Shown one piece after another: positions 15,820 through 23,902 of a stretch of DNA of 64,000 nucleotides (positions are counted from its first letter, which is position 1; each line of letters starts with the position of its first letter). A program made the translations under genes and the position numbers. This DNA is from Arthrobacter globiformis (lineage in GTDB: Bacteria; Actinomycetota; Actinomycetes; Actinomycetales; Micrococcaceae). Below the pieces are notes generated by a model, which did not search any database, was not told the origin of the DNA, and worked only from the letters and a program-made list of their open reading frames with translations. The stretch is from assembly GCF_003261175.1 (NCBI RefSeq), contig NZ_QLNP01000077.1, forward strand, positions 1 through 64,000. The letters run 5' to 3'.

Positions 15820-16680
15820 TCAGTTAAAAACGACCGTCCGGTTGCCGTCCAAGAGCACGCGGTGTTCGGCGTGCCATTGCACGGCCTGGGCCAGGGTGCG
15901 GCCTTCCACGTCCCGGCCCATCTGCACGAACTGCTCCGGCGTGCGCGCGTGGTCCACCCGGATGACTTCCTGCTCGATGATCGGGCCCTCGTCCAGCGCG
16001 GCGGTGACGTAGTGCGCCGTGGCACCGATCAGCTTCACGCCGCGGGCATGGGCCTGGTGGTACGGCTTGGCGCCTTTAAAGGACGGCAGGAACGAGTGGT
16101 GGATGTTGATGGCCTTGCCGGTCAGCTCGGTGCACAGGTCATCGGAGATGATCTGCATGTAACGGGCCAGGACGGTCAGTTCCACGCCCTCTTCGGCGAT
16201 GATCTTGCGCAGCTGGTCCTCGGCCTGATCCTTCGTGTCGGCAGTCACCGGGATGTAGTGGAACGGAATGCCGTAGAACTCGGCCAGTCCCGCCAGGTCG
16301 CGGTGGTTGGAGACGATCGCGGGGATCTCGATAGGGAGCGTGCCGGAACGCTGCAGGAACAGGAGGTCGTTCAGGCAGTGGGCGGACTTGCTTGCCATCA
16401 GCAGGGTGCGGACCTTCCGGCCCACGGGGTTCAGGTTCCACTGCATGCCGAAGGCGTCGGCCACCGGCTCCAAGGCAGCAACCACTTCGCCCTGGGAAGC
16501 GGTGGTGGTGGCTTCCACGCGCATGAAGAAGGTCCCGGTGGACTCGCTGCCGTACTGCTGGGAGTCCGTAATATTGCAGCCCGCTACGAGCAGGGCGCCG
16601 GCCACGGCGTGGACGATTCCCGGGCGGTCCGGGCAGGACAGGGTTACGACGTACGATTTGGCGAGCTGGTCTTCATTCAC
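15820..16680 (-). CDS. purU: Formyltetrahydrofolate deformylase
   Basis: Hydrolyses 10-formyl-THF to formate and THF, balancing one-carbon units for purine synthesis. From GTG 16680 the protein is 286 aa, the normal PurU length. An N-terminal ACT domain (SYVVTLSCPDRPGIVHAVAG) is followed by a formyltransferase domain with KVRTLLMASKSAHCLNDLL, the catalytic SFLPSFKGAKPYHQAHARGVKLIGATAHYVT region (quoted in pieces: HHSFLPSFKGA, GVKLIGATAHYV) and DEGPIIEQEV. A longer in-frame extension exists but lies in the regulatory gap, so I reject it. A TAGGCT box ends 7 nt before the GTG, so the message is probably leaderless. It is divergent from glyA, another folate gene. Confidence 0.93.
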   Translation of the reverse strand: MNEDQLAKSYVVTLSCPDRPGIVHAVAGALLVAGCNITDSQQYGSESTGTFFMRVEATTTASQGEVVAALEPVADAFGMQWNLNPVGRKVRTLLMASKSAHCLNDLLFLQRSGTLPIEIPAIVSNHRDLAGLAEFYGIPFHYIPVTADTKDQAEDQLRKIIAEEGVELTVLARYMQIISDDLCTELTGKAINIHHSFLPSFKGAKPYHQAHARGVKLIGATAHYVTAALDEGPIIEQEVIRVDHARTPEQFVQMGRDVEGRTLAQAVQWHAEHRVLLDGNRTVVFN

Positions 16681-16724
16681 GAAGAACAGCCTACCCGCGC
16701 GTCGGCCCCGCTTTTGATAGTGTG

Positions 16725-16806
16725 GTGGCGTCGCAACTGGCGTTTGGGTGGCTAACCACCAGGGAGCGGCATTCACGAAGACCACGGATCGTACGCCTGG
16801 GCCGAG
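16725..16806 (+). ncRNA. ZTP riboswitch (pfl motif) upstream of glyA-folD
   Basis: The sequence has the hallmarks of the pfl/ZTP aptamer in order: actggcg, gggtggctaaccacc, agggagcg, and the 3' block gcctgggcc at about 16794. The AACCACC...GGGAGC and CGCCTGGGC blocks are the most conserved parts of this RNA class. It senses ZTP/ZMP, which accumulate when 10-formyl-THF is short, and normally turns on one-carbon genes. Genes downstream are glyA and folD, exactly such targets. A GATAGT -10 candidate lies at 16715-16720. I could not identify the expression platform in the 177 nt between aptamer and start codon. Confidence 0.85.
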
Positions 16807-16983
16807 GGTCATGTTTTGCCGGTAGCGCTGCGCTTCTCGAAGAGCGGCCACCCGATTGCGCTGCGGCGCCCTGAATAGACCTGCGCCCGGTACGTTTCCG
16901 GATGGTGGTCACTGACGGGCGGAGCAACGTTCCAGCCGGTAGCCTGACCTTTAGTAGTGCCCATCCCTAGCCAGGAGTTCTTC

Positions 16984-18288
16984 GTGACCACCTCACCGAC
17001 TTCCGTTAGCACCTCCGCCGTCAGCGACCAGCCGCTGGCTGAGCTCGATCCCGAGATCGCCGCAGTACTGGACCAGGAACTCGGCCGCCAGCGCGGCACC
17101 CTGGAAATGATTGCCTCCGAAAACTTCGCCCCCCGCGCCGTCATGGAAGCCCAGGGCTCCGTTCTGACCAACAAGTACGCCGAAGGCTACCCGGGCCGCC
17201 GCTACTACGGCGGCTGCGAGTACGTCGACGTCGCCGAGCAGTTGGCGATTGACCGGGTCAAGGACCTGTTCGGTGCCGAATACGCCAACGTCCAGCCACA
17301 CTCCGGCGCGCAGGCGAACGCCGCCGCGCTCTCCGCCATGATCACCCCCGGTGACAAGATCCTGGGCCTGTCCCTGGCCCACGGCGGACACCTCACGCAC
17401 GGCATGAAGCTGAACTTCTCCGGCAAGCTCTACAACGTGGCCGCCTACCAGGTGGAGCAGGACACCTTCCGCGTTGACATGGACAAGCTCCGCGAGCAGG
17501 CCATCGCCGAGAAGCCGCAGGTGATCATCGCCGGCTGGTCCGCCTACCCGCGCCACCTCGACTTCGCCGCGTTCCGCTCCATCGCCGATGAAGTGGGTGC
17601 CCTGCTCTGGACGGACATGGCACACTTCGCCGGCCTTGTGGCAGCAGGCCTGCACCCGAGCCCGGTGCCGCACTCCGACGTCGTCACCTCCACCGTGCAC
17701 AAGACCCTCGCCGGTCCCCGCTCGGGTGTGATCCTGGCCAAGCAGGAGTGGGCCAAAAAGCTCAACTCCAACGTCTTCCCTGGCCAGCAGGGCGGACCGC
17801 TCATGCACGTCATCGCCGCCAAGGCCGTGGCCTTCAAGATCGCCGGCACCGCCGAATTCAAGGAGCGCCAGGAGCGCGTCCTGGAAGGCGCCAAGATCAT
17901 CGCCGACCGCCTCAACCAGTCCGACGTTGCCGAGGCAGGCGTCTCCGTCCTCACCGGCGGCACCGACGTTCACCTGGTCCTGGTCGACCTGCGCAACTCG
18001 CAGCTGGACGGCCAGCAGGCCGAGGACCTCCTGCACTCCGTGGGCATCACCGTCAACCGCAACGCCGTGCCGTTTGACCCGCGCCCGCCGATGGTCACCT
18101 CCGGCCTGCGGATCGGCACCCCGGCCCTGGCCACCCGCGGCTTCGGCGCCACGGAATTCACCGAGGTTGCCGAGATCATCGCCACGGCACTGAAGGCCGG
18201 CTCCGCCACAGACGTCGAGGCCCTGCAGGCCCGCGTGGACAAGCTCGCCGCCGACTTCCCGCTGTACCCGCAGCACGAGCAGTGGTAA
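16984..18288 (+). CDS. glyA: Serine hydroxymethyltransferase
   Basis: PLP enzyme (434 aa) converting serine and THF to glycine and 5,10-methylene-THF. I chose GTG 16984 because AGGAG lies 6 nt upstream; the product begins [15 protein letters not shown]. Family landmarks: [40 protein letters not shown], the histidine-rich [12 protein letters not shown], and the PLP lysine in [13 protein letters not shown]. It is full length. The ZTP riboswitch lies upstream, and folD follows after 3 nt, so the two genes form an operon that makes and interconverts methylene-THF. Confidence 0.97.
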   Translation: MTTSPTSVSTSAVSDQPLAELDPEIAAVLDQELGRQRGTLEMIASENFAPRAVMEAQGSVLTNKYAEGYPGRRYYGGCEYVDVAEQLAIDRVKDLFGAEYANVQPHSGAQANAAALSAMITPGDKILGLSLAHGGHLTHGMKLNFSGKLYNVAAYQVEQDTFRVDMDKLREQAIAEKPQVIIAGWSAYPRHLDFAAFRSIADEVGALLWTDMAHFAGLVAAGLHPSPVPHSDVVTSTVHKTLAGPRSGVILAKQEWAKKLNSNVFPGQQGGPLMHVIAAKAVAFKIAGTAEFKERQERVLEGAKIIADRLNQSDVAEAGVSVLTGGTDVHLVLVDLRNSQLDGQQAEDLLHSVGITVNRNAVPFDPRPPMVTSGLRIGTPALATRGFGATEFTEVAEIIATALKAGSATDVEALQARVDKLAADFPLYPQHEQW

Positions 18289-18291
18289 TCC

Positions 18292-19191
18292 ATGACTGAA
18301 ACCGCAAAAACCGCGCAGATCCTTGACGGCAAGGCTACCGCCGCAGCCATCAAGGCCGAGCTGACCGAACGCGTGGCCGCACTCAAGGCCAAGGGCGTCA
18401 CTCCGGGACTGGGCACCATCCTGGTGGGGTCTGACCCCGGCAGCACCTGGTACGTGGGCGGCAAGCACAAGGACTGCGCCGAGGTGGGCATCAACTCCAT
18501 CCGCCGCGACCTGCCCGAGGAAACCACCCAGGACGAGCTCCTGGCAGTGGTCCGCGAGCTGAACGACAACCCGGAGTGCACGGGCTACATCGTCCAGCTG
18601 CCGCTGCCCAAGCACATCGACCAGGACGTCATCCTGGAGGCCATGGATCCGGACAAGGACGCCGACGGCCTGCACCCGATGAACCTGGGCCGGCTCGTGG
18701 CCAACATCAGCGGCCCCATGAAGTCCCCGCTGCCCTGCACCCCCAAGGGCTGCGTGGAACTTCTCACCCGGCACGGCATCGACCTGAAGGGCAAGCGCGT
18801 CCTCGTGGTGGGCCGCGGCGTGACCATCGGCCGCCCGGTTGGCCTGCTGCTGACCCGCAAGGATGTCAACGCCACCGTGGTGCTGGCCCACACCGGCACC
18901 GCGGACCTGCCGGCCGAACTCCGGCAGGCCGACGTCGTGATCGCCGCGGCCGGCGTGCCGCACCTGGTCAAGGCGGAGGACCTGAAGCCCGGCGCTATCG
19001 TGCTCGACGTCGGCGTGAGCCGTGTGGACGACGGCACCGGTAAGGCCGTGGTCACCGGAGACGTGCACCCGGACGTTGCCGACGTCGCCGCCTGGCTGTC
19101 CCCGAACCCGGGCGGCGTGGGTCCGATGACACGCGCCATGCTCCTGGCCAACGTGGTGGAAACCGCGGAACGCCAAGCGGGCATCGCGTAA
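18292..19191 (+). CDS. folD: Bifunctional methylene-THF dehydrogenase/cyclohydrolase
   Basis: Interconverts 5,10-methylene-THF, methenyl-THF and 10-formyl-THF (299 aa). The catalytic Tyr/Lys motif is [16 protein letters not shown]; the substrate-binding [13 protein letters not shown] and [13 protein letters not shown], and the Rossmann segment [18 protein letters not shown] for NADP are intact, ending with the family motif [17 protein letters not shown]. It is cotranscribed with glyA and so should share ZTP control. A hairpin at 19203-19238 closes the operon. Confidence 0.97.
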   Translation: MTETAKTAQILDGKATAAAIKAELTERVAALKAKGVTPGLGTILVGSDPGSTWYVGGKHKDCAEVGINSIRRDLPEETTQDELLAVVRELNDNPECTGYIVQLPLPKHIDQDVILEAMDPDKDADGLHPMNLGRLVANISGPMKSPLPCTPKGCVELLTRHGIDLKGKRVLVVGRGVTIGRPVGLLLTRKDVNATVVLAHTGTADLPAELRQADVVIAAAGVPHLVKAEDLKPGAIVLDVGVSRVDDGTGKAVVTGDVHPDVADVAAWLSPNPGGVGPMTRAMLLANVVETAERQAGIA

Positions 19192-19202
19192 CCCCGATCC
19201 TG

Positions 19203-19238
19203 GTAGGGCGTCTACTCCTTCAGGAGTAGGCGCCCTAC
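19203..19238 (+). terminator. Hairpin ending the glyA-folD operon
   Basis: GTAGGGCGTCTACTCCT pairs with AGGAGTAGGCGCCCTAC with one mismatch and a 2-nt loop, 11 nt after the folD stop. It has no U-tract, as is common in high-GC actinobacteria. Confidence 0.75.
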
Positions 19239-19286
19239 GCCGTTAAGCCGACGACGGTCGGGGCCTTCCCGGCTAGGCTCGGACAT

Positions 19287-20480
19287 ATGCAGCGCCGTTT
19301 CCGGGGACCGCCCACAGCAGCCATCGTGGTTGCCGTGGCCGTCTTCGAGGTGGTGGGCACCGTCTTCGCATCCGCCCGGCAGCCGGACCACCGGCCGCTG
19401 GATGCACTCGCGTTCGTCCTGCTGCTGGCGGGACCGGCCTCCCTGTCGCTGCGGCGCCGTGCCCCGCTGGTGATGCTTCCGGCCGCGGCGGCGTCCGTCG
19501 CGGCTTATCTGGCACTCGGCTACGCGTGGGGGCCGGTGTTCCTGTCCCTGGCGCTGGCGATCATGTTTTCCGCCGCTGCCGGGAAGCGTTGGCAGACCTG
19601 GACCGTGGCCGGGTCATGCGCAGCCGTCCTGGTAGCCGCGGCGGCCGGCGGCGACGAGTTCGCCCTGATCAGGGCGTTTGCCGGCACCTCGTGGCTGGCC
19701 ATTCTTGTACTGCTGGGGGAGGGTGTGCGGCTGCGCACCGACCGGGTGGCCGAACGACGCCGCCAGCACGAGGCCCGGGAGCAGGCCGCCCGCGACGAGT
19801 ACCGGCTGACGCTCGCCCGGGACATCCACGACGTCGTTGCGCATTCCCTGTCGCTCATCAACGTCCGTGCCTCCGTGGCGCTGCACCTGGGGGAGAAGGA
19901 CCCCGCTCAGTTCCGCCCCGCGCTGGAAGCCATCAAGACCGCGAGCAAGGATTCGCTGGCCGAGGTCCGCCAGCTCCTGGGCGTGCTCCGCGAGGACGCC
20001 CCGCTGACTCCCGCGCCGCCGCCGCGGCTGGACCGTATTCCAGGGCTCGCCGACGACGCCCGCCGCGCGGGGCTGGAAGTCAGCCTGACCCAGCCGGAGG
20101 CCGCTGCTGTGCGGCAGCTTCCGAACCCCGTCCAGGAAGCGGCATACCGGATCGTCCAGGAGGCGCTGACCAACGTGGTGCGGCATTCCGGCGCCCGGAA
20201 GGCCGCCGTCGTCCTTGCCCTGGAGGGCACGACGCCGGGGGGAAACCCGGGAGGGCAGCTCACCGTGACCGTTGACGACGACGGCGCGGGGGCCACCGGA
20301 GTGCCGGAAGGCAACGGGGTGACGGGGATGCGGGAGAGGGCGGCCGCCGTGGGCGGTTCGCTGCAGGTGGCGCCGCTAAACCTTGCGCCGCTGCATCCGG
20401 GCTGGCGGGTCCGCGCGGTGCTACCGGTCACCCGGCCGCTGGCCGGCCCCTTGCCGGGACCCGAACGGGAGACGCGGTGA
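19287..20480 (+). CDS. Two-component sensor histidine kinase, NarL/HisKA_3 type
   Basis: Membrane histidine kinase (397 aa). The N-terminal half has about four to five helices (AIVVAVAVFEVVGTVFA, ALAFVLLLAGPASLSL, MLPAAAASVAAYLALGY, SWLAILVLLGEGV) without a large external domain. The dimerisation/phosphoacceptor domain has the H-box LARDIHDVVAHSLSLI. The ATPase domain shows EALTNVVRHSGARKA (N-box), VTVDDDGAG (G1) and GNGVTGMRERAAAVGGSL (G2). It overlaps the response-regulator start by 4 nt. A TAGGCT box ends 7 nt upstream of ATG 19287, suggesting a leaderless mRNA. Such pairs often control a nearby ABC exporter, and one lies at 22030-24732. Confidence 0.93.
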   Translation: MQRRFRGPPTAAIVVAVAVFEVVGTVFASARQPDHRPLDALAFVLLLAGPASLSLRRRAPLVMLPAAAASVAAYLALGYAWGPVFLSLALAIMFSAAAGKRWQTWTVAGSCAAVLVAAAAGGDEFALIRAFAGTSWLAILVLLGEGVRLRTDRVAERRRQHEAREQAARDEYRLTLARDIHDVVAHSLSLINVRASVALHLGEKDPAQFRPALEAIKTASKDSLAEVRQLLGVLREDAPLTPAPPPRLDRIPGLADDARRAGLEVSLTQPEAAAVRQLPNPVQEAAYRIVQEALTNVVRHSGARKAAVVLALEGTTPGGNPGGQLTVTVDDDGAGATGVPEGNGVTGMRERAAAVGGSLQVAPLNLAPLHPGWRVRAVLPVTRPLAGPLPGPERETR

Positions 20481-21142
20481 TCCGCATCCTGCTGGCCGAT
20501 GACCAGACCCTCATCCGCGCGGGCTTCCGCGCCCTCCTGAACGCCGAACCGGACATGGACGTGGTGGCCGAGTGCGGCACCGGCCGCGACGCCGTCCGCC
20601 TGGCCGCCCGGGAGCGTCCCGACGTCGTGCTCATGGACATCCGCATGCCCGAGATGGACGGGCTGGAGGCCACCCGGAAGATCATGGCGGACCTGGGCCT
20701 TGCCGGCACTCGCATCATCATCCTCACCACGTTCGAACTGGACGAATACATCGCGGAGGCGGTGCGGGCCGGCGCGGCAGGGTTCCTGGTGAAGGACACC
20801 GAACCCGAGGAACTGCTCCGAGCCGTGCGAGTGGTCCACGACGGAGACGCCCTGCTCTCGCCGTCGGTCACCCGGCGCATCATGGCCCAGCTGGCGCTGC
20901 ACTCCCGGGTGACGGCGGCTCCGGCGTCGCTGGCGAACATCACCGAGCGCGAGCGTGAGGTCCTCCGGCTCGTGGGGGAAGGCCTGAACAATGCGGAGAT
21001 CGCAGAGCGGCTGGTGATCACGCCGCTCACCGCCAAGACGCACGTGTCGCGCATCATGACCAAGCTGCTGATCCGGGACCGGGCGCAGCTGGTGGTACTG
21101 GCGTACGAATCGGGGCTCGTCCGGCCCGGCTGGGCCGGCTGA
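20477..21142 (+). CDS. Two-component response regulator, NarL/LuxR type
   Basis: Response regulator (221 aa). Receiver domain: acidic pair in ILLADDQTLIRAG, phosphoacceptor Asp in VVLMDIRMPEMDG, Thr in IILTTF and Lys in FLVKDTEPEEL. LuxR-type helix-turn-helix: ITEREREVLRLVGEGLNNAE then IAERLVITPLTAKTHVSRIM. GTG 20477 overlaps the kinase stop. Partner of the upstream kinase. Its last codons and stop lie in a 23-nt sequence that is duplicated 307 nt downstream, on the far side of a repeat array. Confidence 0.95.
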   Translation: MIRILLADDQTLIRAGFRALLNAEPDMDVVAECGTGRDAVRLAARERPDVVLMDIRMPEMDGLEATRKIMADLGLAGTRIIILTTFELDEYIAEAVRAGAAGFLVKDTEPEELLRAVRVVHDGDALLSPSVTRRIMAQLALHSRVTAAPASLANITEREREVLRLVGEGLNNAEIAERLVITPLTAKTHVSRIMTKLLIRDRAQLVVLAYESGLVRPGWAG

Positions 21143-21155
21143 GGCAGCAGGCACC
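21133..21155. repeat. Left copy of a 23-nt direct repeat flanking the array (inside the response-regulator end)
   Basis: GGCCGGCTGAGGCAGCAGG then CACC, identical to 21440-21462. It covers the last coding bases and the TGA of the response-regulator gene, so this copy is likely the original. Confidence 0.9.
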
Positions 21156-21162
21156 TTTCGCC

Positions 21163-21290
21163 GACGCTCTCCCACCTCCTGCACCAAAACAACCGACCCT
21201 CTCTCACTCCCTGCGGGTCTCCTGGCGACGCTCTATCACTATCTGTAGCCTTCCTGACGGCGCTCTCTCACTCGGCCAAAGGTGTGCGGC
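21163..21290 (-). repeat. 32-nt modular repeats, inverted half: four units with different tails
   Basis: Units start at 21163, 21195, 21227 and 21259, an exact 32-nt period. Each begins with a version of the core GACSCTCTCTCACYTCCYGC and ends in a different tail of about 12 nt (accaaaacaacc, gggtctcctggc, agccttcctgac, aaggtgtgcggc). The third and fourth cores are degenerate. The orientation is opposite to the units at 21291-21438. Confidence 0.85.
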
Positions 21291-21438
21291 CAGGAGGTGA
21301 GAGAGGGTCCTTTTGGAAGCCGCAGGAGGTGAGAGAGGGTCCTTTTGGAAGCCGCAGGAGGTGAGAGAGGGTCCTTTTGGAAGCCGCAGGAGGTGAGAGA
21401 GGGTCCTTTTGGAAGCCGCAGGAGGTGAGAGAGGGTCT
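21291..21438 (+). repeat. 32-nt modular repeats, direct half: four identical units plus a partial fifth
   Basis: Copies of aggaggtgagagagggtc followed by cttttggaagccgc begin at 21292, 21324, 21356, 21388 and 21420; the fifth diverges after the core. Core and period match the array at 1390-1500, but the tail differs. All tails are the same within this half, unlike the inverted half beside it. The rest of the gap up to 21588 shows no gene. Confidence 0.9.
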
Positions 21439-21439
21439 T

Positions 21440-21462
21440 GGCCGGCTGAGGCAGCAGGCACC
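21440..21462. repeat. Right copy of the 23-nt direct repeat flanking the array
   Basis: Exact copy of 21133-21155, now outside any gene. With the left copy it brackets the whole modular-repeat block, as if the block had been inserted or expanded by recombination at the 3' end of the response-regulator gene. Confidence 0.9.
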
Positions 21463-21588
21463 GGACTCCCGCCGGAGTACGCGGGGCACCCAAGGTGACT
21501 CCCGGCGTCGGACGACCCGCCGCCGTCGGACGGCCAGACTCGAACCAAAGCCGAAAGCCGGCCCGTACCGAGATTTTGGGAGCACGAC

Positions 21589-21897
21589 ATGACTTCATCC
21601 CTAACCACCACGTTCGCGGTCCAGTCCGCGCAGCTGCTGGCCGATCCCGCCACCCACGGCCCGTGGGGCACAGGATTCTCGCCATGGTTCCTGCTGTTCC
21701 CGCTGTTCTGGATCCTGGTGATCGGACTGTTCATCTTCTTCGCCCGGCGCACCTGGCGCAGGAACCACGAGTGGGCCACCGCCCGCGGCGGCGAAAGCGT
21801 CCTGCGCGAACGCTACGCACGCGGCGAAATTGACGAGACCGAATACCGCCAGCGGCTGGAGGTCCTGCAGGAGGACTCACGGGGGAACCGCAGGTAA
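21589..21897 (+). CDS. Small SHOCT-domain membrane protein
   Basis: Protein of 102 aa. One strong helix (PWFLLFPLFWILVIGLFIFF) is followed by a basic segment and a C-terminal SHOCT motif (LRERYARGEIDETEYRQRLEVL), a short helical domain of unknown role found at the ends of many membrane proteins. ATG 21589 has GGGAG upstream. It lies between the two-component genes and the exporter on the same strand, but beyond the repeat block, so cotranscription with the regulator is doubtful. Confidence 0.85.
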   Translation: MTSSLTTTFAVQSAQLLADPATHGPWGTGFSPWFLLFPLFWILVIGLFIFFARRTWRRNHEWATARGGESVLRERYARGEIDETEYRQRLEVLQEDSRGNRR

Positions 21898-21905
21898 AGC
21901 CTGCC

Positions 21906-21970
21906 GCAACGCGAGGTCAGGTATCGCCCAATAAAGGGTCCGGATTGGGCGACATCTGACCACGCGTTGC
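21906..21970. repeat. Long imperfect palindrome after the SHOCT gene
   Basis: Arms of 27 nt (GCAACGCGAGGTCAGGTATC... and its mirror) match with three mismatches around an 11-nt loop. It starts 9 nt after the SHOCT stop and precedes the exporter gene by 60 nt. It could terminate transcription, but its length and arms resemble the other large palindromes at 36325 and 38413 rather than a simple terminator. Confidence 0.8.
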
Positions 21971-22029
21971 TGTCCGGTTCTTGAGATTTAGCTATTCCTT
22001 TGGCCCTCGCCGCGTACTAGCGTGATGGG

Positions 22030-23043
22030 GTGCCCGAACTCCATTCCGCCGAAGGAACGTCCAAGAAGCCTGTGTCCGCCCACGAGACAGGGCCCGAGAA
22101 ACATAAAGAGCCCGCCGCGCCGCAGTACGTGATTACCGCAGAGAACCTGACCAAGACCTACGGCGACGTCATCGCCGTCGACGGCATATCCTTCAGCGTT
22201 CCCGCTGGCGAGTCCTTCGGACTGCTCGGGCCGAACGGCGCGGGCAAGTCCACCACCATGAAAATGATCGGCGGAGTGTCCCAGCGGACGTCCGGGAACC
22301 TGACCATCATGGGGCTGGATCCCGAGCAGAACGGTCCCGAGGTGCGCGCGCACCTGGGCGTGGTGCCGCAGCAGGACAACCTGGACGAGGAACTCAAGGT
22401 CCGGGACAACCTGCTGGTCTACGGCCGCTACTTCGGCCTGCCCATGAGCTACCTCAAGCCCAAGGCCGACGAACTGCTCGAGTTCGCGCAGTTGACGGAC
22501 AAGGCCAAGGCCAAGGTGGACGCCCTGTCCGGCGGCATGAAGCGCCGCCTCACCATTGCGCGCTCGCTCATCAACGAACCCCGCATCCTGCTGCTCGACG
22601 AGCCCACCACCGGCCTGGATCCGCAGGCGCGGCACATCCTATGGGACCGGCTGTTCCGCCTGAAGGAGCAGGGCGTCACGCTGATCCTTACCACGCACTA
22701 CATGGACGAAGCCGAGCAGCTGTGCGACCGGCTGATCGTGGTGGACAAGGGCCGGATCATGGCGGAGGGATCGCCGGCCGCGCTCATCCGGGACTACTCC
22801 ACCCGCGAGGTCCTGGAGCTGAGGTTCGGGTCGGAGCGCAACGCCAGCATCGGGGCCGAGCTCGAGGGCATCGGTGAACGCCTGGAAACGCTCCCGGACC
22901 GGGTGCTCATCTACACGCACGACGGCGAGGCAGCGCTGGAGGAAGTCAGCGCTCGCGGGCTGCGGCCGCTGACGTCGCTGGTGCGCAGGTCCTCGCTGGA
23001 GGATGTATTCCTCCGGCTCACCGGCAGGAGCCTCGTTGACTGA
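22030..23043 (+). CDS. ABC-2 exporter ATP-binding protein, DrrA/NodI-like
   Basis: ATPase (337 aa) of a daunorubicin-resistance/NodI-type exporter. An unstructured N-terminal 35 residues precede the ATPase domain: Walker A GLLGPNGAGKSTTMKMI, Q-loop VVPQQDNLD, signature LSGGMKRRLTIARSL, Walker B ILLLDEPTTGLDPQAR, switch His in LILTTHYMDEAEQ. The C-terminal accessory domain typical of DrrA follows. The start is GTG 22030; a TACTAG box lies 9 nt upstream. First gene of a three-gene exporter operon; the permease start overlaps its stop. Natural substrate unknown (lipid, polyketide or polysaccharide-like molecules in this family). Confidence 0.93.
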   Translation: MPELHSAEGTSKKPVSAHETGPEKHKEPAAPQYVITAENLTKTYGDVIAVDGISFSVPAGESFGLLGPNGAGKSTTMKMIGGVSQRTSGNLTIMGLDPEQNGPEVRAHLGVVPQQDNLDEELKVRDNLLVYGRYFGLPMSYLKPKADELLEFAQLTDKAKAKVDALSGGMKRRLTIARSLINEPRILLLDEPTTGLDPQARHILWDRLFRLKEQGVTLILTTHYMDEAEQLCDRLIVVDKGRIMAEGSPAALIRDYSTREVLELRFGSERNASIGAELEGIGERLETLPDRVLIYTHDGEAALEEVSARGLRPLTSLVRRSSLEDVFLRLTGRSLVD

Positions 23044-23902
23044 GGCGTCGCCTGCTGTGGAAAGCCCGACGGCGGGACGCGCCTTGCGCGCGCACCCTCC
23101 CGAGGTGTCGGCCGCCAGGGCGCGGCGCTGGGGCGCCTTTTACTACGCGGAGCAGGTGCTCCGCGTCATGAAGGGGTACGGCTGGTCCATCTTCCTGTAC
23201 AGCGTGGGCCAGCCCGCCGCGTACCTGTTCGCGATGGGCGTCGGCCTGGCCACGTTGGTAGACACCAACGCTGTCTCCGCGTTCGGCGGCGTCAGCTACA
23301 TCGCCTTCATCGCGCCGGCCCTGCTCGTCTCTGCGGCGGTCATGACCGCCGCCACCGAATTCACGTTCCCCGTGATGGACGGCTTCAAATGGCGGCGCGT
23401 TTACTACGGGCCGCACGCCTCCCCGCTGACGCCGGAGCAGATCGCGGCGGGGCAGATCATCGCGGTGACCCTGCGGTTCCTGCTGCAGTCCGTCATCTAC
23501 TTCGTGATCGTGGCCCTGTTCGGCGCATCACCGAGCGGCTGGGGCTGGGGTTCCGTGCTGGCGGCAACCCTGGCCGGGCTCTCGTTCGGCCTGCCGCTCA
23601 TGGCGTACGCCGCATCCATCAAGGAGGACAAGGGCCAGTTCGCCATGGTGATGCGGTTCATCGTCATGCCGCTGTTCCTGTTCTCCGGCACGTTCTTCCC
23701 GCTGGACACCCTGCCCGTGCTGGTCCGCTGGATCGGCTGGATTTCGCCCATCTGGCACGGCACGGAGCTGGGCCGGGTGATGACCTTCGGCTACGAGGAA
23801 TCCCCGGTGCTGACCATCATCCATGTCGTGTTCCTGCTGGCCCTCGCCTGGTTCGGCTGGGTGCTCACCAAACGCCAATTCGTCAGGAGGATGGGGCAGT
23901 GA
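23036..23902 (+). CDS. ABC-2 exporter permease 1
   Basis: Membrane subunit of about 288 aa with six predicted helices, among them SIFLYSVGQPAAYLFAMGVG, SYIAFIAPALLVSAAVMTAA, and a C-terminal TIIHVVFLLALAWFGWVL. FMVMRFIVMPLFLFSGTFFPLDTLP-like sequence (here MRFIVMPLFLFSGTFFPLDT) is the ABC-2 permease signature. The start is uncertain: TTG 23036 overlaps the ATPase stop and gives MTEASPAVESP; GTG 23057 is also in frame. It pairs with permease 2 in a heterodimer. Confidence 0.88.
   Translation: MTEASPAVESPTAGRALRAHPPEVSAARARRWGAFYYAEQVLRVMKGYGWSIFLYSVGQPAAYLFAMGVGLATLVDTNAVSAFGGVSYIAFIAPALLVSAAVMTAATEFTFPVMDGFKWRRVYYGPHASPLTPEQIAAGQIIAVTLRFLLQSVIYFVIVALFGASPSGWGWGSVLAATLAGLSFGLPLMAYAASIKEDKGQFAMVMRFIVMPLFLFSGTFFPLDTLPVLVRWIGWISPIWHGTELGRVMTFGYEESPVLTIIHVVFLLALAWFGWVLTKRQFVRRMGQ

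Noticed and set aside
16993-19176. 727-codon open frame antisense to glyA-folD
   Set aside because: High GC3 in the real genes leaves the antisense frame free of stops. The product is His/Gly/Ala-rich without domains, and both sense genes are certain.
21163-21438. CRISPR array
   Set aside because: The 32-nt period is made of a 20-nt core plus a 12-nt tail; true spacers are about 30 nt, half of the tails are identical, part of the array is inverted, and no cas genes are near.
21239-21685. Repetitive reading frame with LSHLLRLPKGPSLTS-type peptides
   Set aside because: It is a translation of the 32-nt repeats. The unit is not a multiple of three, and there is no ribosome-binding site or homologous protein.
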